From the NCBI GenBank assembly GCA_023382535.1, contig JAHDWA010000013.1, forward strand, positions 62,001 through 126,000: a DNA stretch of 64,000 nucleotides, in the 5' to 3' direction. The DNA comes from Anaerolineae bacterium (GTDB lineage Bacteria > Chloroflexota > Anaerolineae > 4572-78 > J111). The position numbers and the translations under genes are program-made. The notes beneath the pieces were generated by a model, which was not told where the DNA came from, ran no database searches, and saw only the letters and a list, made by a program, of their open reading frames with translations. Shown one piece after another: positions 37,701-45,019 of the stretch (position 1 is the stretch's first letter; each line of letters starts with the position of its first letter).

Positions 37701-38102
37701 GACGATGTCAACCGCTACCCCGAACTTTCCGAAACCAATAATTCGCTTGACCTGGAGTTCCAGGTCTTCCCCCAGCCAACGACCACACTGCCCGACTCTA
37801 CCCTCGATGCCATTGGTTTTGAGCGCGACCCCTCCGGCCAGGTCATCCTGACTGCCACCGTCTCTAACATTGGCGGCGTCCCCACCCCCGATGTCGTCGG
37901 TGTGGCCTTCTTTGTCAACGGCCAATACGCCACCTACGGCATCACCCCGCCGATGGCTCCCAGTACCTCGCAGCTTATCCACGCGGTCAAAGCTTTGCCC
38001 CTCCGGGGCCGGCAAACCATCACCGCTATTGTGGACGATATTAATCGCTACGAGGAGTTGACCACGCAGAATAACGCCTTGACGCGAGAGATCACTTTTT
38101 GA
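34737..38102 (+). CDS. Glycoside hydrolase-CotH kinase-CARDB multidomain protein
   Basis: An 1121-residue protein. Residues about 1-300 form a GH-A clan TIM-barrel-like glycoside hydrolase with WNEPD (acid/base) and ISEMGEQ (nucleophile). About 300-660 form a CotH domain (ISYRGTTSLNFPKKGFKIKF, then SNDTYHKNYYVH and MPWDYDLTWGRNW), the fold of spore-coat protein kinases. Four CARDB repeats start near 678, 791, 902 and 1018, each ending VDDINRY or VDDVNRY then E-x-x-x-x-NN. No signal peptide is seen at the chosen ATG, odd for a carbohydrate-binding layout. The glycan target is unknown. Confidence 0.85.
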   Translation: MYGLNVDPANPKGNPTIAELRSLGVKAVRYSYKDASGGSQLDPQRLRFYTDHLQGLSQANIDALIILTYETYPGAPIHPASDQVWDNYINSFAQRAGQLAQTLAPLRPTFQVWNEPDLPPHPEYIRTMPEAVFGRMLRRTYDAIKAAAPTTRVIAAGLGSGNWNWLASVISSQKSTLPADAVALHPYGQRPEPTWPSSTWGFGYAGNLILNYQRVTSLPIVISEMGEQHLDPPQQAEFLWRFYRTIANQFSGSVERVFWFCYSDGMVPSFGLLDANGSPKPAYQTFRTLATAAPPDRQPGLMTLTAIVNKADYDNMVRNPAQKLEIDADIRVDGALHRQGEISYRGTTSLNFPKKGFKIKFPKKQLYQGNTRRIDLSGSYSDKSLIRERLSFDLFAKTRTPASKAWHVDYTIRSREGQVLERGVYTGLEHIDEYFFRNHQREIGSLFQANGGVINGVYVGATLSPQPPEVLPLLYEKDHPEDDDFSDLDAFIRTVNSWDAATIAQFLDQILDVDAYLDWLAVNTLVQSNDTYHKNYYVHRRPGDGKREIMPWDYDLTWGRNWNDFCDGLCDDLSEGTSIKGSNQMSNSLSQRVLNNPTYYPRLLARLTTLLNSEFTEEKLFPKIDAYYNDIRALVYQDPKKWPTNEQFEQERDRLKDWIRRRRAFLFKEVGTPPGQLADTVVAAAGFGKPALVEGDVITFEATVRNIGGAITGGTVGVAFLVDGAYITFGTSPALAAGASRVIKAVAPWTAVAGEHTLTAIVDDINRYPEASETNNTLALKFQVERKPAPGLADTIIRDIAFERLEGGQVRLAALVANTGTAETAAQVGVAFFVDDKYTTFGLISPLPPGEAKPVRAQQALNLTGVRKITAIVDDINRYPEQNEQNNILVKQINFGEPGPAPLADTLILSLNLGQGRFNEGDMLTFEALVRNIGTAPTGDVVGVAFLINGQQLTFGTTTALAAGETRTVRAVTPWRAVAGRHRLTGVVDDVNRYPELSETNNSLDLEFQVFPQPTTTLPDSTLDAIGFERDPSGQVILTATVSNIGGVPTPDVVGVAFFVNGQYATYGITPPMAPSTSQLIHAVKALPLRGRQTITAIVDDINRYEELTTQNNALTREITF

Positions 38103-38117
38103 ATACTCGCCCTCCTC

Positions 38118-38136
38118 CCCTCTCTTAAGGAGAGGG
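38118..38136. repeat. CCCTCTC / GAGAGGG hairpin after the GH-CotH gene
   Basis: CCCTCTC (38118-38124) and GAGAGGG (38130-38136), 7-bp stem, 15 bp after the stop. A GC-rich palindrome related in style to the one in murG; it could act as a weak terminator, but only TATAAA follows. Confidence 0.5.
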
Positions 38137-38158
38137 TATAAAGTACGGAATTGAGTCA

Positions 38159-38188
38159 TTGTCAGTGCCTCCCCGACTATGATATACT
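38159..38188 (+). promoter_or_regulatory. Promoter of the STAND ATPase gene
   Basis: TTGTCA (38159-38164), 18-bp spacer, TATACT (38183-38188), 29 bp before the ATG at 38218; AAAGGAG lies at about 38204-38210. Confidence 0.55.
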
Positions 38189-38217
38189 GATCCCATCATC
38201 GTTAAAGGAGACACCCT

Positions 38218-40092
38218 ATGGATACCATCACTACGGCCATTGTCACCGTTCTGACGGCTGATTCAACAGGAAACCGTAAGCTGGCTCTGGAAGCTTACGA
38301 AACGCTCAAGTTCGCTCTGCGCCGGAAGTATGGGACAGGCAGTGATGTGATCGGGGCGCTGGAGATGCTGGAAAAGCAGCCAGCTTCGACCGGGCGGCAA
38401 ACGGTGCTGAAAGAGGAACTGGCTGCGGGTAAGGCTGAGCAAGACCCCGCCCTGCGTGTCCTGGCCCAGAGTTTGCTGGACAAGATCAAAACGACGCCCA
38501 GCAATCCGGTATCCCATCCGACGGGGAGTACAGCGCCTTTACAGCGGCCCAGGCAAGCCGAGTCTTTCACCGGCCGCGAGGCTGAACTGGCCCAACTCCT
38601 GGCCGATCTCCAGCCGGGCCGGGTGGTGGCCCTGTGTGGACCCGCGGGCATCGGCAAAAGTGCTTTGGCTGCTGCTGTGGTCGGGAAGTTAGCCCCCGGC
38701 CAAAATCCCCCGGCAGCTTTCCCCGACGGCGTCTTTTATCACAATTTTTACAACCAGGCGCGGGTGGATATTGCCCTGGAATATATTGCCCGCACCTTAA
38801 ATGAAACGCCAACACCCAGCCCCTATGAAGCGGTCCAGCGCGCCCTGGCTAAACGGCAAGCCTTGCTCGTGTTTGATGGGGCGGAACATGCCGACGACCT
38901 GCCGGGGCTGTTGGCCCTGCCCGGCGATTGCAGCATTTTATTGACCAGCCGCCAAACTCACGCCGGGGTGACGATCTGCCGGGAAGTAGGTCCACTTCCC
39001 CCACCGGAAGCAATGGCCCTGCTGCAATCCTGCGGCGGCTGGCGAGCCACCGATAAATCTATCACCGGGCGTATCTGCGAACTGCTCGGCGGACTGCCCC
39101 TGACCGTTCGGCTGGCCGGGCAGTACCTGTCTGCCCAGAAAGCGAGCGCCGCCGAACTTCTGGCCTGGTTGGAAAGTACAGCGCTGGCTGGCCTGCCACC
39201 CGACCAGCGCCAGCAGGAAAGTGTCACCCTGCTGTTGGAGCGCAGCCTGAGCCAGGTCAGCGAAACCGCTCAACAGGCATTGGCGGTTGTCGGATTATTG
39301 GCCCTGGCCCCGTTTGATCCGGAAATGGTGGTCAAAACACTAACTATTGAACCTAATCAAGGAGTCCTGGCCTCAGTCCGTAAGCTTTTCAAACAAAAAG
39401 TTGAAGAGTCCACTCCTGATGTGCGCCGGGCGCTGGATAAGCTGGTTGATTACGGCTTGCTGCGACAAAATGGGCAGCGGTATGAAGTCAGTCACCCTCT
39501 CATTCACAAGTATGCTCGCCAGCAGCTCACTTCGCCTGCCAATACGGTGCGGCGATTAGCCACCTGCTACATGGCCCTGGCCTGGGAGCAGAGCGCACTG
39601 GGCCGCGAGGGTTACGCCCGCCTGGAAGCCGACCGGCCCCATTTAATGCAGATTTTAACCGATTGTGTGGAATTGGGAGATTGGGAAGCGGCCTATGGTC
39701 TGGCGGCAGCAGTTGAGGATTACTTGGACCGCCAGGGGTATTGGGCCGAGCGAGTCATTGCCAACGAGGTTGGCTTGATGGCGGCCTGGCAGTTGGGCCG
39801 GCCTAATGAAGGCGACTGGTTGGGCAACCTCGGCGATACTTACCGCACCATGGGCCATGCCCGGTGGGCCATTGAGCATTTTGAACAGGCCCTGACCACC
39901 GCCCGTCAAACCGGCGACCGGCACAGCGAAGGCAATAGTTTGGGCAACCTGGGGCTGGCCTACCGTGACCTGGGCCAGACGGAGCGGGCCAAGCAGTATC
40001 TCAAACAAGCCCTGGCCATTTTTGAAAAAATCCGTTCCCCCAGCGCCGACTACGTTCAACAGTGGCTGGCTGAATTAGAAGATAGAGGGTAG
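38218..40092 (+). CDS. STAND-type NB-ARC ATPase with TPR repeats
   Basis: A 624-residue signalling ATPase. The N-terminal 95 residues are an all-helical domain of a type I do not recognise by name. The nucleotide-binding domain has the P-loop GPAGIGKSALAAAVV (about 140-154), Walker B LLVFDGAEHADDL and sensor ILLTSRQ, then a GLPLTVRLAGQYL helical domain as in NB-ARC. A winged-helix-like segment (about 395-440) precedes two TPRs at about 530-605 (LGNLGDTYRTMGHARWAI and LGNLGLAYRDLGQTERA). Such proteins act as regulators or in phage defence. No effector domain such as TIR or nuclease is seen. Confidence 0.82.
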   Translation: MDTITTAIVTVLTADSTGNRKLALEAYETLKFALRRKYGTGSDVIGALEMLEKQPASTGRQTVLKEELAAGKAEQDPALRVLAQSLLDKIKTTPSNPVSHPTGSTAPLQRPRQAESFTGREAELAQLLADLQPGRVVALCGPAGIGKSALAAAVVGKLAPGQNPPAAFPDGVFYHNFYNQARVDIALEYIARTLNETPTPSPYEAVQRALAKRQALLVFDGAEHADDLPGLLALPGDCSILLTSRQTHAGVTICREVGPLPPPEAMALLQSCGGWRATDKSITGRICELLGGLPLTVRLAGQYLSAQKASAAELLAWLESTALAGLPPDQRQQESVTLLLERSLSQVSETAQQALAVVGLLALAPFDPEMVVKTLTIEPNQGVLASVRKLFKQKVEESTPDVRRALDKLVDYGLLRQNGQRYEVSHPLIHKYARQQLTSPANTVRRLATCYMALAWEQSALGREGYARLEADRPHLMQILTDCVELGDWEAAYGLAAAVEDYLDRQGYWAERVIANEVGLMAAWQLGRPNEGDWLGNLGDTYRTMGHARWAIEHFEQALTTARQTGDRHSEGNSLGNLGLAYRDLGQTERAKQYLKQALAIFEKIRSPSADYVQQWLAELEDRG

Positions 40093-40095
40093 AAA

Positions 40096-40143
40096 CTGAA
40101 GGAACTTTTTTCATAAGTTCCCTCAGTTCCTCTAAGTTCCTCG
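40096..40143. repeat. AGTTCC-family hairpin between convergent genes
   Basis: CTGAAGGAACTT (40096-40107) pairs with AAGTTCCCTCAG (40115-40126), 12 bp with one wobble, loop of 7. Further AGTTCCTC units run to 40143. It lies between the convergent STAND and MFS genes and could serve as a terminator. Same family as 34656. Confidence 0.75.
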
Positions 40144-40144
40144 T

Positions 40145-41356
40145 TTAGACTGGCTGATTTCCTCCTCGCGCCGCCAGCCGCGAGGCGATGAACAGGCCCG
40201 CCAACAGGCAGACGCAGGCGGTCACTCCAAACATAGGCCGGAGACCCACGGCTTCGGCCAGGATGCCGCTCAACCACGGTCCGGCAAACATGCCAACGGC
40301 ATAGACAGACTGGTGTAAGCCCACGGCTGTCGTCCGCTCGGCATCGGCCACGTAGCGAATGCTCAGCCCCAGTAAAACCGGAGCATTCATACCCTGACCT
40401 AACCCCAGGCAAAGTTGGGCTACAAACAACATGGCTAAAGAAGGCGCCAGCGCCGCCAGTCCAATTCCCAAAGCTACCAGTCCAAAACCGAAATAGACCA
40501 AACGCTGGGAGCTAACCCGGTTTACCAGGGCCGACGCGGCCAGATTGCCCAGGGCAATAACCCCCAAATGCATGCTGACCATCAGACTCTGAGTAGCGCC
40601 GGTTCCCCCCACCTGCTTCGCCAGAATAGGCATAAAACCAAAGGTGATGCCCCAATCGGCATATTGGCCCACGGCCGCGAGTACAGCCGGTAACAGGACA
40701 TCCCGGCGGGTAATCAAGCGACCGGTGCTGCCCAGGGAGGGGCGCACTGCCGGGCGTCGCTGCTCGTAAGCAGGCAGTACCAGCAGGATAGCCACTCCAG
40801 CTACACCCGTGGCCAGAAAAAAGGCCAGGGAGTAACCCCCCCAGTTGTTGAGCGACCCGGTCAGGCCGGTCGCCGACATCCGGCCCAGTGAACTGACCAG
40901 GGTCAGGATGGCCGTTGCTCGTACAGTTTCATGGGCGGGAAATTGGCTGCTAAAGACGGCCACCAGCGGCACCCATGTCCCGGCGGCCAGGCCGGTGATG
41001 GCCCGCCCGACCAGCAATTGGGCCGGGCTGCCGGCCTGGGCAATCAGCCAGGCCCCCAGGCCGGACAGGGCCAGGCAGAAAATAATGAACGGCTTGCGCC
41101 AGCCCAGCCAATCGGCGGCAATGCCCAGCGGCAGCCGGATAACCGCCTGCCACAGGCCGTACATGGAGAGGATCACCCCAACCAGGGCCAGGTCGTTCAC
41201 TTTGCCCTGGACGTAAGTCGGCAGGGTAGGGATGTACAGATAGAGCGAGGCCCAATAGAGAAAAGCGATGATGAGGTAGAGGCCGACAGCCAGCCGGTGA
41301 TGACTAAGCCCAAAAGGAGAGGTCGTTGTGGTAGCAGTAGGTGTGAGTTTGTTCAT
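40145..41356 (-). CDS. MFS transporter, drug-efflux-like
   Basis: A 403-residue protein with 12 predicted helices. Motif A-like sequence in the first cytoplasmic loop reads LPLGIAADWLGWRKPFI (about 75-91); the second half opens after a cytoplasmic loop (YEQRRPAVRPSLG). It is an exporter-type MFS protein of unknown substrate. GGAG precedes the ATG by 10 bp. Convergent with the STAND gene and on the same strand as the MNT/HEPN pair; no sign that they are linked. Confidence 0.85.
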   Translation of the reverse strand: MNKLTPTATTTTSPFGLSHHRLAVGLYLIIAFLYWASLYLYIPTLPTYVQGKVNDLALVGVILSMYGLWQAVIRLPLGIAADWLGWRKPFIIFCLALSGLGAWLIAQAGSPAQLLVGRAITGLAAGTWVPLVAVFSSQFPAHETVRATAILTLVSSLGRMSATGLTGSLNNWGGYSLAFFLATGVAGVAILLVLPAYEQRRPAVRPSLGSTGRLITRRDVLLPAVLAAVGQYADWGITFGFMPILAKQVGGTGATQSLMVSMHLGVIALGNLAASALVNRVSSQRLVYFGFGLVALGIGLAALAPSLAMLFVAQLCLGLGQGMNAPVLLGLSIRYVADAERTTAVGLHQSVYAVGMFAGPWLSGILAEAVGLRPMFGVTACVCLLAGLFIASRLAARGGNQPV

Positions 41357-41428
41357 AACCCCAGAACTCCAAAAGAGGTAGATTTTGCAGCAGAAATCGG
41401 GCAGATAATAAGGATTTTTTAGCTGAGG

Positions 41429-41845
41429 TTACTTTTTAGTAGTCAAATATCCTGACGAGTGAAGATGAGCCTCAATGGCCGCCACAAAAATTTTAGCATT
41501 TGTCAGGGATTCTTCGGCTATTTGAACATCAATGGTGACCAATTCACCGTAATCATGCATTTGACGGCGATCAAACGCCAAGTGAAGCGAACGCGAAAGT
41601 TCACGAGGAAATATGCCAGCCTTAATAAACTCCCGATCAAAGAGGCTAATCACGCTACTGTGTTTCGATGCGCCAAGTTGCTTGGTGGCAAGAAGAGCTA
41701 ACACCGTGTAAAACATGGCGTATTAGGCCCGATTGATAGTTCCCCGAAAAGCAGCTTCGCCAAGCAGGATTTCGCTCTCCCGCAAGGTTTCGTGGGCCTG
41801 CTCCATCCTGTAGCGAAGCAACTCTTCAAGCTGCCCCGGCTTCAC
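41429..41845 (-). pseudogene. HEPN-domain protein (toxin of MNT/HEPN pair) with in-frame stop
   Basis: From the GTG at 41845 the frame reads KPGQLEELLRYRMEQAHETL, then TINRA, then TAA (41723-41725), and then continues YAMFYTVLALLATKQLG to the stop at 41429. The family motif here is NRAYYAMFY, so the TAA replaces the first tyrosine codon. The rest matches HEPN domains (KHSSVISLFDREFIKAG, RRQMHDYGEL). The GTG overlaps the MNT stop (GTGA). As written it yields a truncated product, or a 95-residue fragment from the internal ATG at 41716. Real mutation or sequencing error cannot be told apart. Confidence 0.75.
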
Positions 41846-42162
41846 GGACGAACTCCTTCTCGTTCGATGTTGAGGACTAGGGGATTGGCTCCCATCGCTC
41901 CATGCTCAAGTTGGTCACGAGTGGCCACAATGGTGGAAATCACTCGATCAAACTCAAACCCCACCTCCCAAGCAATCTCGCTAATTTGTTGGCGCAGTTC
42001 CGGCGTGAGGGTTTCAACCTCGATGAATATATCCAAGTCGGAATCGGGCGCTGCATTGCCCCTGGCCCGCGAGCCAAAGACCCGTAGGTCGAGGGTTGCC
42101 ACCACTATCTCCAAACGGCGCTGAAATTCCTGAGCAATTTGACGATCTTTTTCGGTTAGCAT
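41842..42162 (-). CDS. mntA: MNT-type nucleotidyltransferase (antitoxin of MNT/HEPN pair)
   Basis: A 106-residue minimal nucleotidyltransferase. The active-site signature GSRARGNAAPDSDLDIFIEV (about 30-49) holds the G-S and D-x-D catalytic residues. Known MNT antitoxins AMPylate a tyrosine near the HEPN active site to silence the RNase. The stop overlaps the HEPN start by 4 bp. With the HEPN gene broken, the antitoxin may be an orphan. Divergent from the AIPR unit. Confidence 0.88.
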   Translation of the reverse strand: MLTEKDRQIAQEFQRRLEIVVATLDLRVFGSRARGNAAPDSDLDIFIEVETLTPELRQQISEIAWEVGFEFDRVISTIVATRDQLEHGAMGANPLVLNIEREGVRP

Positions 42163-42193
42163 CTCTTAAACTTTCACGGCCTAATTTGGGTGA

Positions 42194-42222
42194 TTGTCAC
42201 CTAACTCTAAGCATGATATACT
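42194..42222 (+). promoter_or_regulatory. Promoter of the AIPR unit
   Basis: TTGTCA (42194-42199), 17-bp spacer, TATACT (42217-42222), 65 bp before the ATG at 42287, which has AAGGAG at 42274-42279. Confidence 0.6.
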
Positions 42223-42286
42223 AGGCTCTGCAAAACCACAAAAGCTCATTTGCAAAGGTTTCATATAAAGATAAAGGAGTTAGGAC

Positions 42287-42805
42287 ATGGGACGTCAGAT
42301 GATTCATAACATAGCCGATGATCATGGCCTTCCTGACTATCTAAAACATTATGATACTCTTCAGCAAAAGCTTAGAGCAGAACTCAAGAGTATAGGTAAA
42401 GAAGAAGAAGATAAGTTTGAACGTTTTGTTAGTGAGCTGATTCCAGAGACAGACGTAGGTTCAGATTTTGGGCCAGCAAGAGTAACAAGGAAATCTCGTG
42501 ACGGTGGTATTGATCTAGTTGCTGATGGTAAAGATGGTCATTCAATCTTATACGTTCAGGCAAAACGATGGGTTGATGAAACAATAGAGATCGACTCAGT
42601 TCTTAGCAAGTTTCAAGATTATCTTGTCAAGCATCACGGAGTGTCTCAGTTAAAACTATTTGAGTCAGATGATGATATCGCAATTCATTTTATATTAATC
42701 ACTCTCTCGCCTTTGCAAAGTCTCATCAAAGAGTATGAGCAAAAGTATTTTGGCAATAGAGATTTCTATTTTCAGAAACGTAATAACCGTCAGTTACACT
42801 TCTAG
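42287..42805 (+). CDS. PD-(D/E)XK (Mrr-like) nuclease domain, 5' part of an apparently frameshifted AIPR gene
   Basis: A 172-residue ORF. After a helical start (EEEDKFERFVSELI) comes a nuclease-like core: RKSRDGGIDLVADG (catalytic Asp) and ILYVQAKRW (Q-x-K), as in Mrr-type restriction endonucleases. The ORF stops at 42803-42805. From 42787 the -1 phase is open and reads LLDGNSIWNILRADHI, which resembles the end of such domains and continues into the AIPR frame. I therefore think this and the next ORF are halves of one gene split by a single-base change. The codons are AT-rich compared with neighbours, suggesting transfer. Confidence 0.75.
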   Translation: MGRQMIHNIADDHGLPDYLKHYDTLQQKLRAELKSIGKEEEDKFERFVSELIPETDVGSDFGPARVTRKSRDGGIDLVADGKDGHSILYVQAKRWVDETIEIDSVLSKFQDYLVKHHGVSQLKLFESDDDIAIHFILITLSPLQSLIKEYEQKYFGNRDFYFQKRNNRQLHF

Positions 42806-42828
42806 ATGGGAACTCTATCTGGAACATT

Positions 42829-44067
42829 TTGCGGGCTGATCATATCAAAAATTACAAACCAATTTTACCATCCACAAAACTTGCTTTAACTTTGGAAGGT
42901 ATACCAGTCCGTAAAAATAATGTTTTTTTGGGAATTATTTCAAGTACAATGCTAAAAGAATTGCATACCGAGTTTGGCAATGCTCTTTTCTTTGAAAATG
43001 TTAGAGATTTTCAAGGGTTAGGAGAAGATCGGCAGGGTAGAACATCTCCTAATAAAGAAATTGTTAAGACTATCACACAATATCCTGATAAAATGCTTGA
43101 AAGAAATAATGGTATTGTCTTTAAGGCTGATAGGGTAGAACAGGGCGACACTGACAATCAACTGATATTGAGTGGCGGAAGTATAGTAAACGGTTGTCAA
43201 ACGACAAAGTGCTTGGTTGATTATACCGAAGAAACATGCTACGTTCCGGTGAAAGTAGTTGAGATTACCGATCCAAAAGCTTCTTGGGAAATCACACAAG
43301 CTGCAAATTACCAAAATAGCATTAGACTTATTGATCTTAGAATTGCCCGCACATTAAGGCCACAACTTGTGCAAAGAACAGGCGCTATTTCCGGCATTGG
43401 AGTTGACCGGAGTGAGGTATCAGTATTTCAACTCATGAATAGAATTTACAACCGCCGAGTTACTTATGAAGAAACACGCCGTCTGTATATCGGCCTTTTT
43501 AGTAAAACACCGAATAACGTAATTGCCACTAATTATACGGAACTCCGATATGATTTGATCGACAAGTTCTACGAGGAAGATCCTTATGGGCAAGAAACAA
43601 TTGAAGTCTTATTTTTACTTCAAAATGCTTCGCAAGTAGGATTACAGAGGGTAGAGAACATATTTAAACATTCCACCTCTACCAAATTATTCAAGCGATA
43701 CTATAGCTCAAGAGAGGAAAGTCTACCTTATAGGTGTTTTGTTAGTATACTTGCATTATGTGGCACGTTAAACATAGATATATCAGAACGGGAAGAGGAT
43801 ACATCCAAAGAGTATGAACGTATGCAAGGTTATCTTAGTCAGGCACGTGCAAAATTAGAAGAAGATCAAGAGCTTTTCTCGAGATATTATGAATTGGCAG
43901 CCAAGACTTGGATGGATGCAATGGCACCTGCAGAAGAAAATGAAGCGCAAATACAACAAAAAATGAATGTGCGAGCTAAAAGAGTCAAATTTTCGGGATT
44001 ACTTCGGAAGTTAGGTGATGAAGCAAATTACTATTTTGCCAGAATAGCACCAAACTCAGACCAATAA
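42829..44067 (+). CDS. AIPR (abortive infection phage resistance) domain protein
   Basis: A 412-residue ORF starting formally at TTG 42829, though the frame is open back to 42787. AIPR (PF10592) hallmarks: LFFENVRDFQG (about 45-55), the ERNNGIVF segment (about 84) and GGSIVNGCQTTKCL (about 109-122). AIPR proteins usually carry an N-terminal nuclease domain; here it is the preceding ORF in another phase. No good ribosome site precedes the TTG. The whole unit is visibly AT-richer than the flanking genes. Role by family: defence against phage; mechanism unproven. Confidence 0.82.
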   Translation: MRADHIKNYKPILPSTKLALTLEGIPVRKNNVFLGIISSTMLKELHTEFGNALFFENVRDFQGLGEDRQGRTSPNKEIVKTITQYPDKMLERNNGIVFKADRVEQGDTDNQLILSGGSIVNGCQTTKCLVDYTEETCYVPVKVVEITDPKASWEITQAANYQNSIRLIDLRIARTLRPQLVQRTGAISGIGVDRSEVSVFQLMNRIYNRRVTYEETRRLYIGLFSKTPNNVIATNYTELRYDLIDKFYEEDPYGQETIEVLFLLQNASQVGLQRVENIFKHSTSTKLFKRYYSSREESLPYRCFVSILALCGTLNIDISEREEDTSKEYERMQGYLSQARAKLEEDQELFSRYYELAAKTWMDAMAPAEENEAQIQQKMNVRAKRVKFSGLLRKLGDEANYYFARIAPNSDQ

Positions 44068-44089
44068 GGTTCGTCAGTAACGAAATTAC

Positions 44090-44941
44090 TTATCCCCCCC
44101 AAATCTCACCCTCCACCGCCTGCAAAAACAACTGAGCCAACTCATCAGGACGATGAATGTGGATATCGTGATCGGTGGCGGGAAACCAGTGAACCTCGCG
44201 GCGCGGCAGGCCGGCCTCGGCCGCCGCCACCAGCTTACGTTTGTGTTCAGTCCAGGCATCCCCGCTGTCGGCCACGCAGATGAGCACCGGCTTCGTAACC
44301 TGGGGATAGAGGGCGGGGGGCCGCTGCTCCCACATGGCCCGCAAGATCAACATGTGGTAGGGAATGTCGAGCCAGCGGCGGATTGTGCCATCGGGCAGCG
44401 TTTCAAAATTGGCCAGGGTCGCTTCAATGCCTGCCTCGCTCCAGTCAGGGTGAGCCTCCTGTATCCGGCGTTTCAAGGACTCGCGGGGCAGGCCATCCAG
44501 GTCGGGCGGCCTTAACTCGGTGGAAACGGCCTCCCAGGAGGGATTGGGCCGGGCCTGGTGATCAAGAAAGCCGCCGTCCACAAAACCCAGCCCGCGGGCC
44601 AGATCAGGATAACGCACCCCAAACTCAAGCACCACGTTGCCGCCCCAGGATTGGCCGACCACGATCGGCTGCTCCAATTGCAGGGCTAATAACAATCTCG
44701 CCAGGTCTGCGGTAACGGTGGCAAAATCGAAGCCAGTGGCGGGTTTGTCGCTCAGGCCGTGACCCCGCTGGTCCACCGTTACCACATAGTGGCCGGCTGC
44801 GGCGAGTCGGGCCGCCACCATCTCCCAGGTGCGGCAGTTGCTGGAGAGGCCGTGCAGCAACACAAAAGGCACTTTGTCGCCCGGCCATTCACGGATATGC
44901 AGTTGCAGACCGATGTCAATCCATCTCTCTTGGCCAGTCAC
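44090..44941 (-). CDS. Alpha/beta-hydrolase fold protein
   Basis: About 283 residues from the GTG at 44941, chosen because GGAGG lies just upstream; an ATG at 44995 would add an unlikely leader. Typical features: LLHGLSSNCRTW (oxyanion region, about 27-38), DQRGHGLSDKP, the nucleophile elbow VGQSWGG (about 98) and the catalytic histidine in ATDHDIH near the C-terminus. Substrate unknown; esterases, epoxide hydrolases and haloperoxidases share this pattern. It follows the LarA-like gene on the same strand and may be co-transcribed. Confidence 0.85.
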   Translation of the reverse strand: MTGQERWIDIGLQLHIREWPGDKVPFVLLHGLSSNCRTWEMVAARLAAAGHYVVTVDQRGHGLSDKPATGFDFATVTADLARLLLALQLEQPIVVGQSWGGNVVLEFGVRYPDLARGLGFVDGGFLDHQARPNPSWEAVSTELRPPDLDGLPRESLKRRIQEAHPDWSEAGIEATLANFETLPDGTIRRWLDIPYHMLILRAMWEQRPPALYPQVTKPVLICVADSGDAWTEHKRKLVAAAEAGLPRREVHWFPATDHDIHIHRPDELAQLFLQAVEGEIWGG

Positions 44942-45019
44942 ATTCCCTCCCCTTTTTTGCCGTATCTGTTTTGAAAAGAGGAGTCCAAAATGCACTTTGG
45001 ACTCCGGCCTCGACGTCAG

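Noticed and set aside
37074..38159. 361-codon open frame antisense to the CARDB region
   Set aside because: It mirrors the repetitive GC-rich CARDB coding sequence, has no ribosome site and its product shows no fold-like pattern; the sense frame is fully explained.
41723..41725. Recoding (selenocysteine or pyrrolysine) at the HEPN stop
   Set aside because: The codon is TAA, used for neither, and the replaced residue is tyrosine in the family.
42787..42805. Programmed -1 ribosomal frameshift in the AIPR gene
   Set aside because: No slippery heptamer or obvious downstream structure in the short overlap of the two frames.
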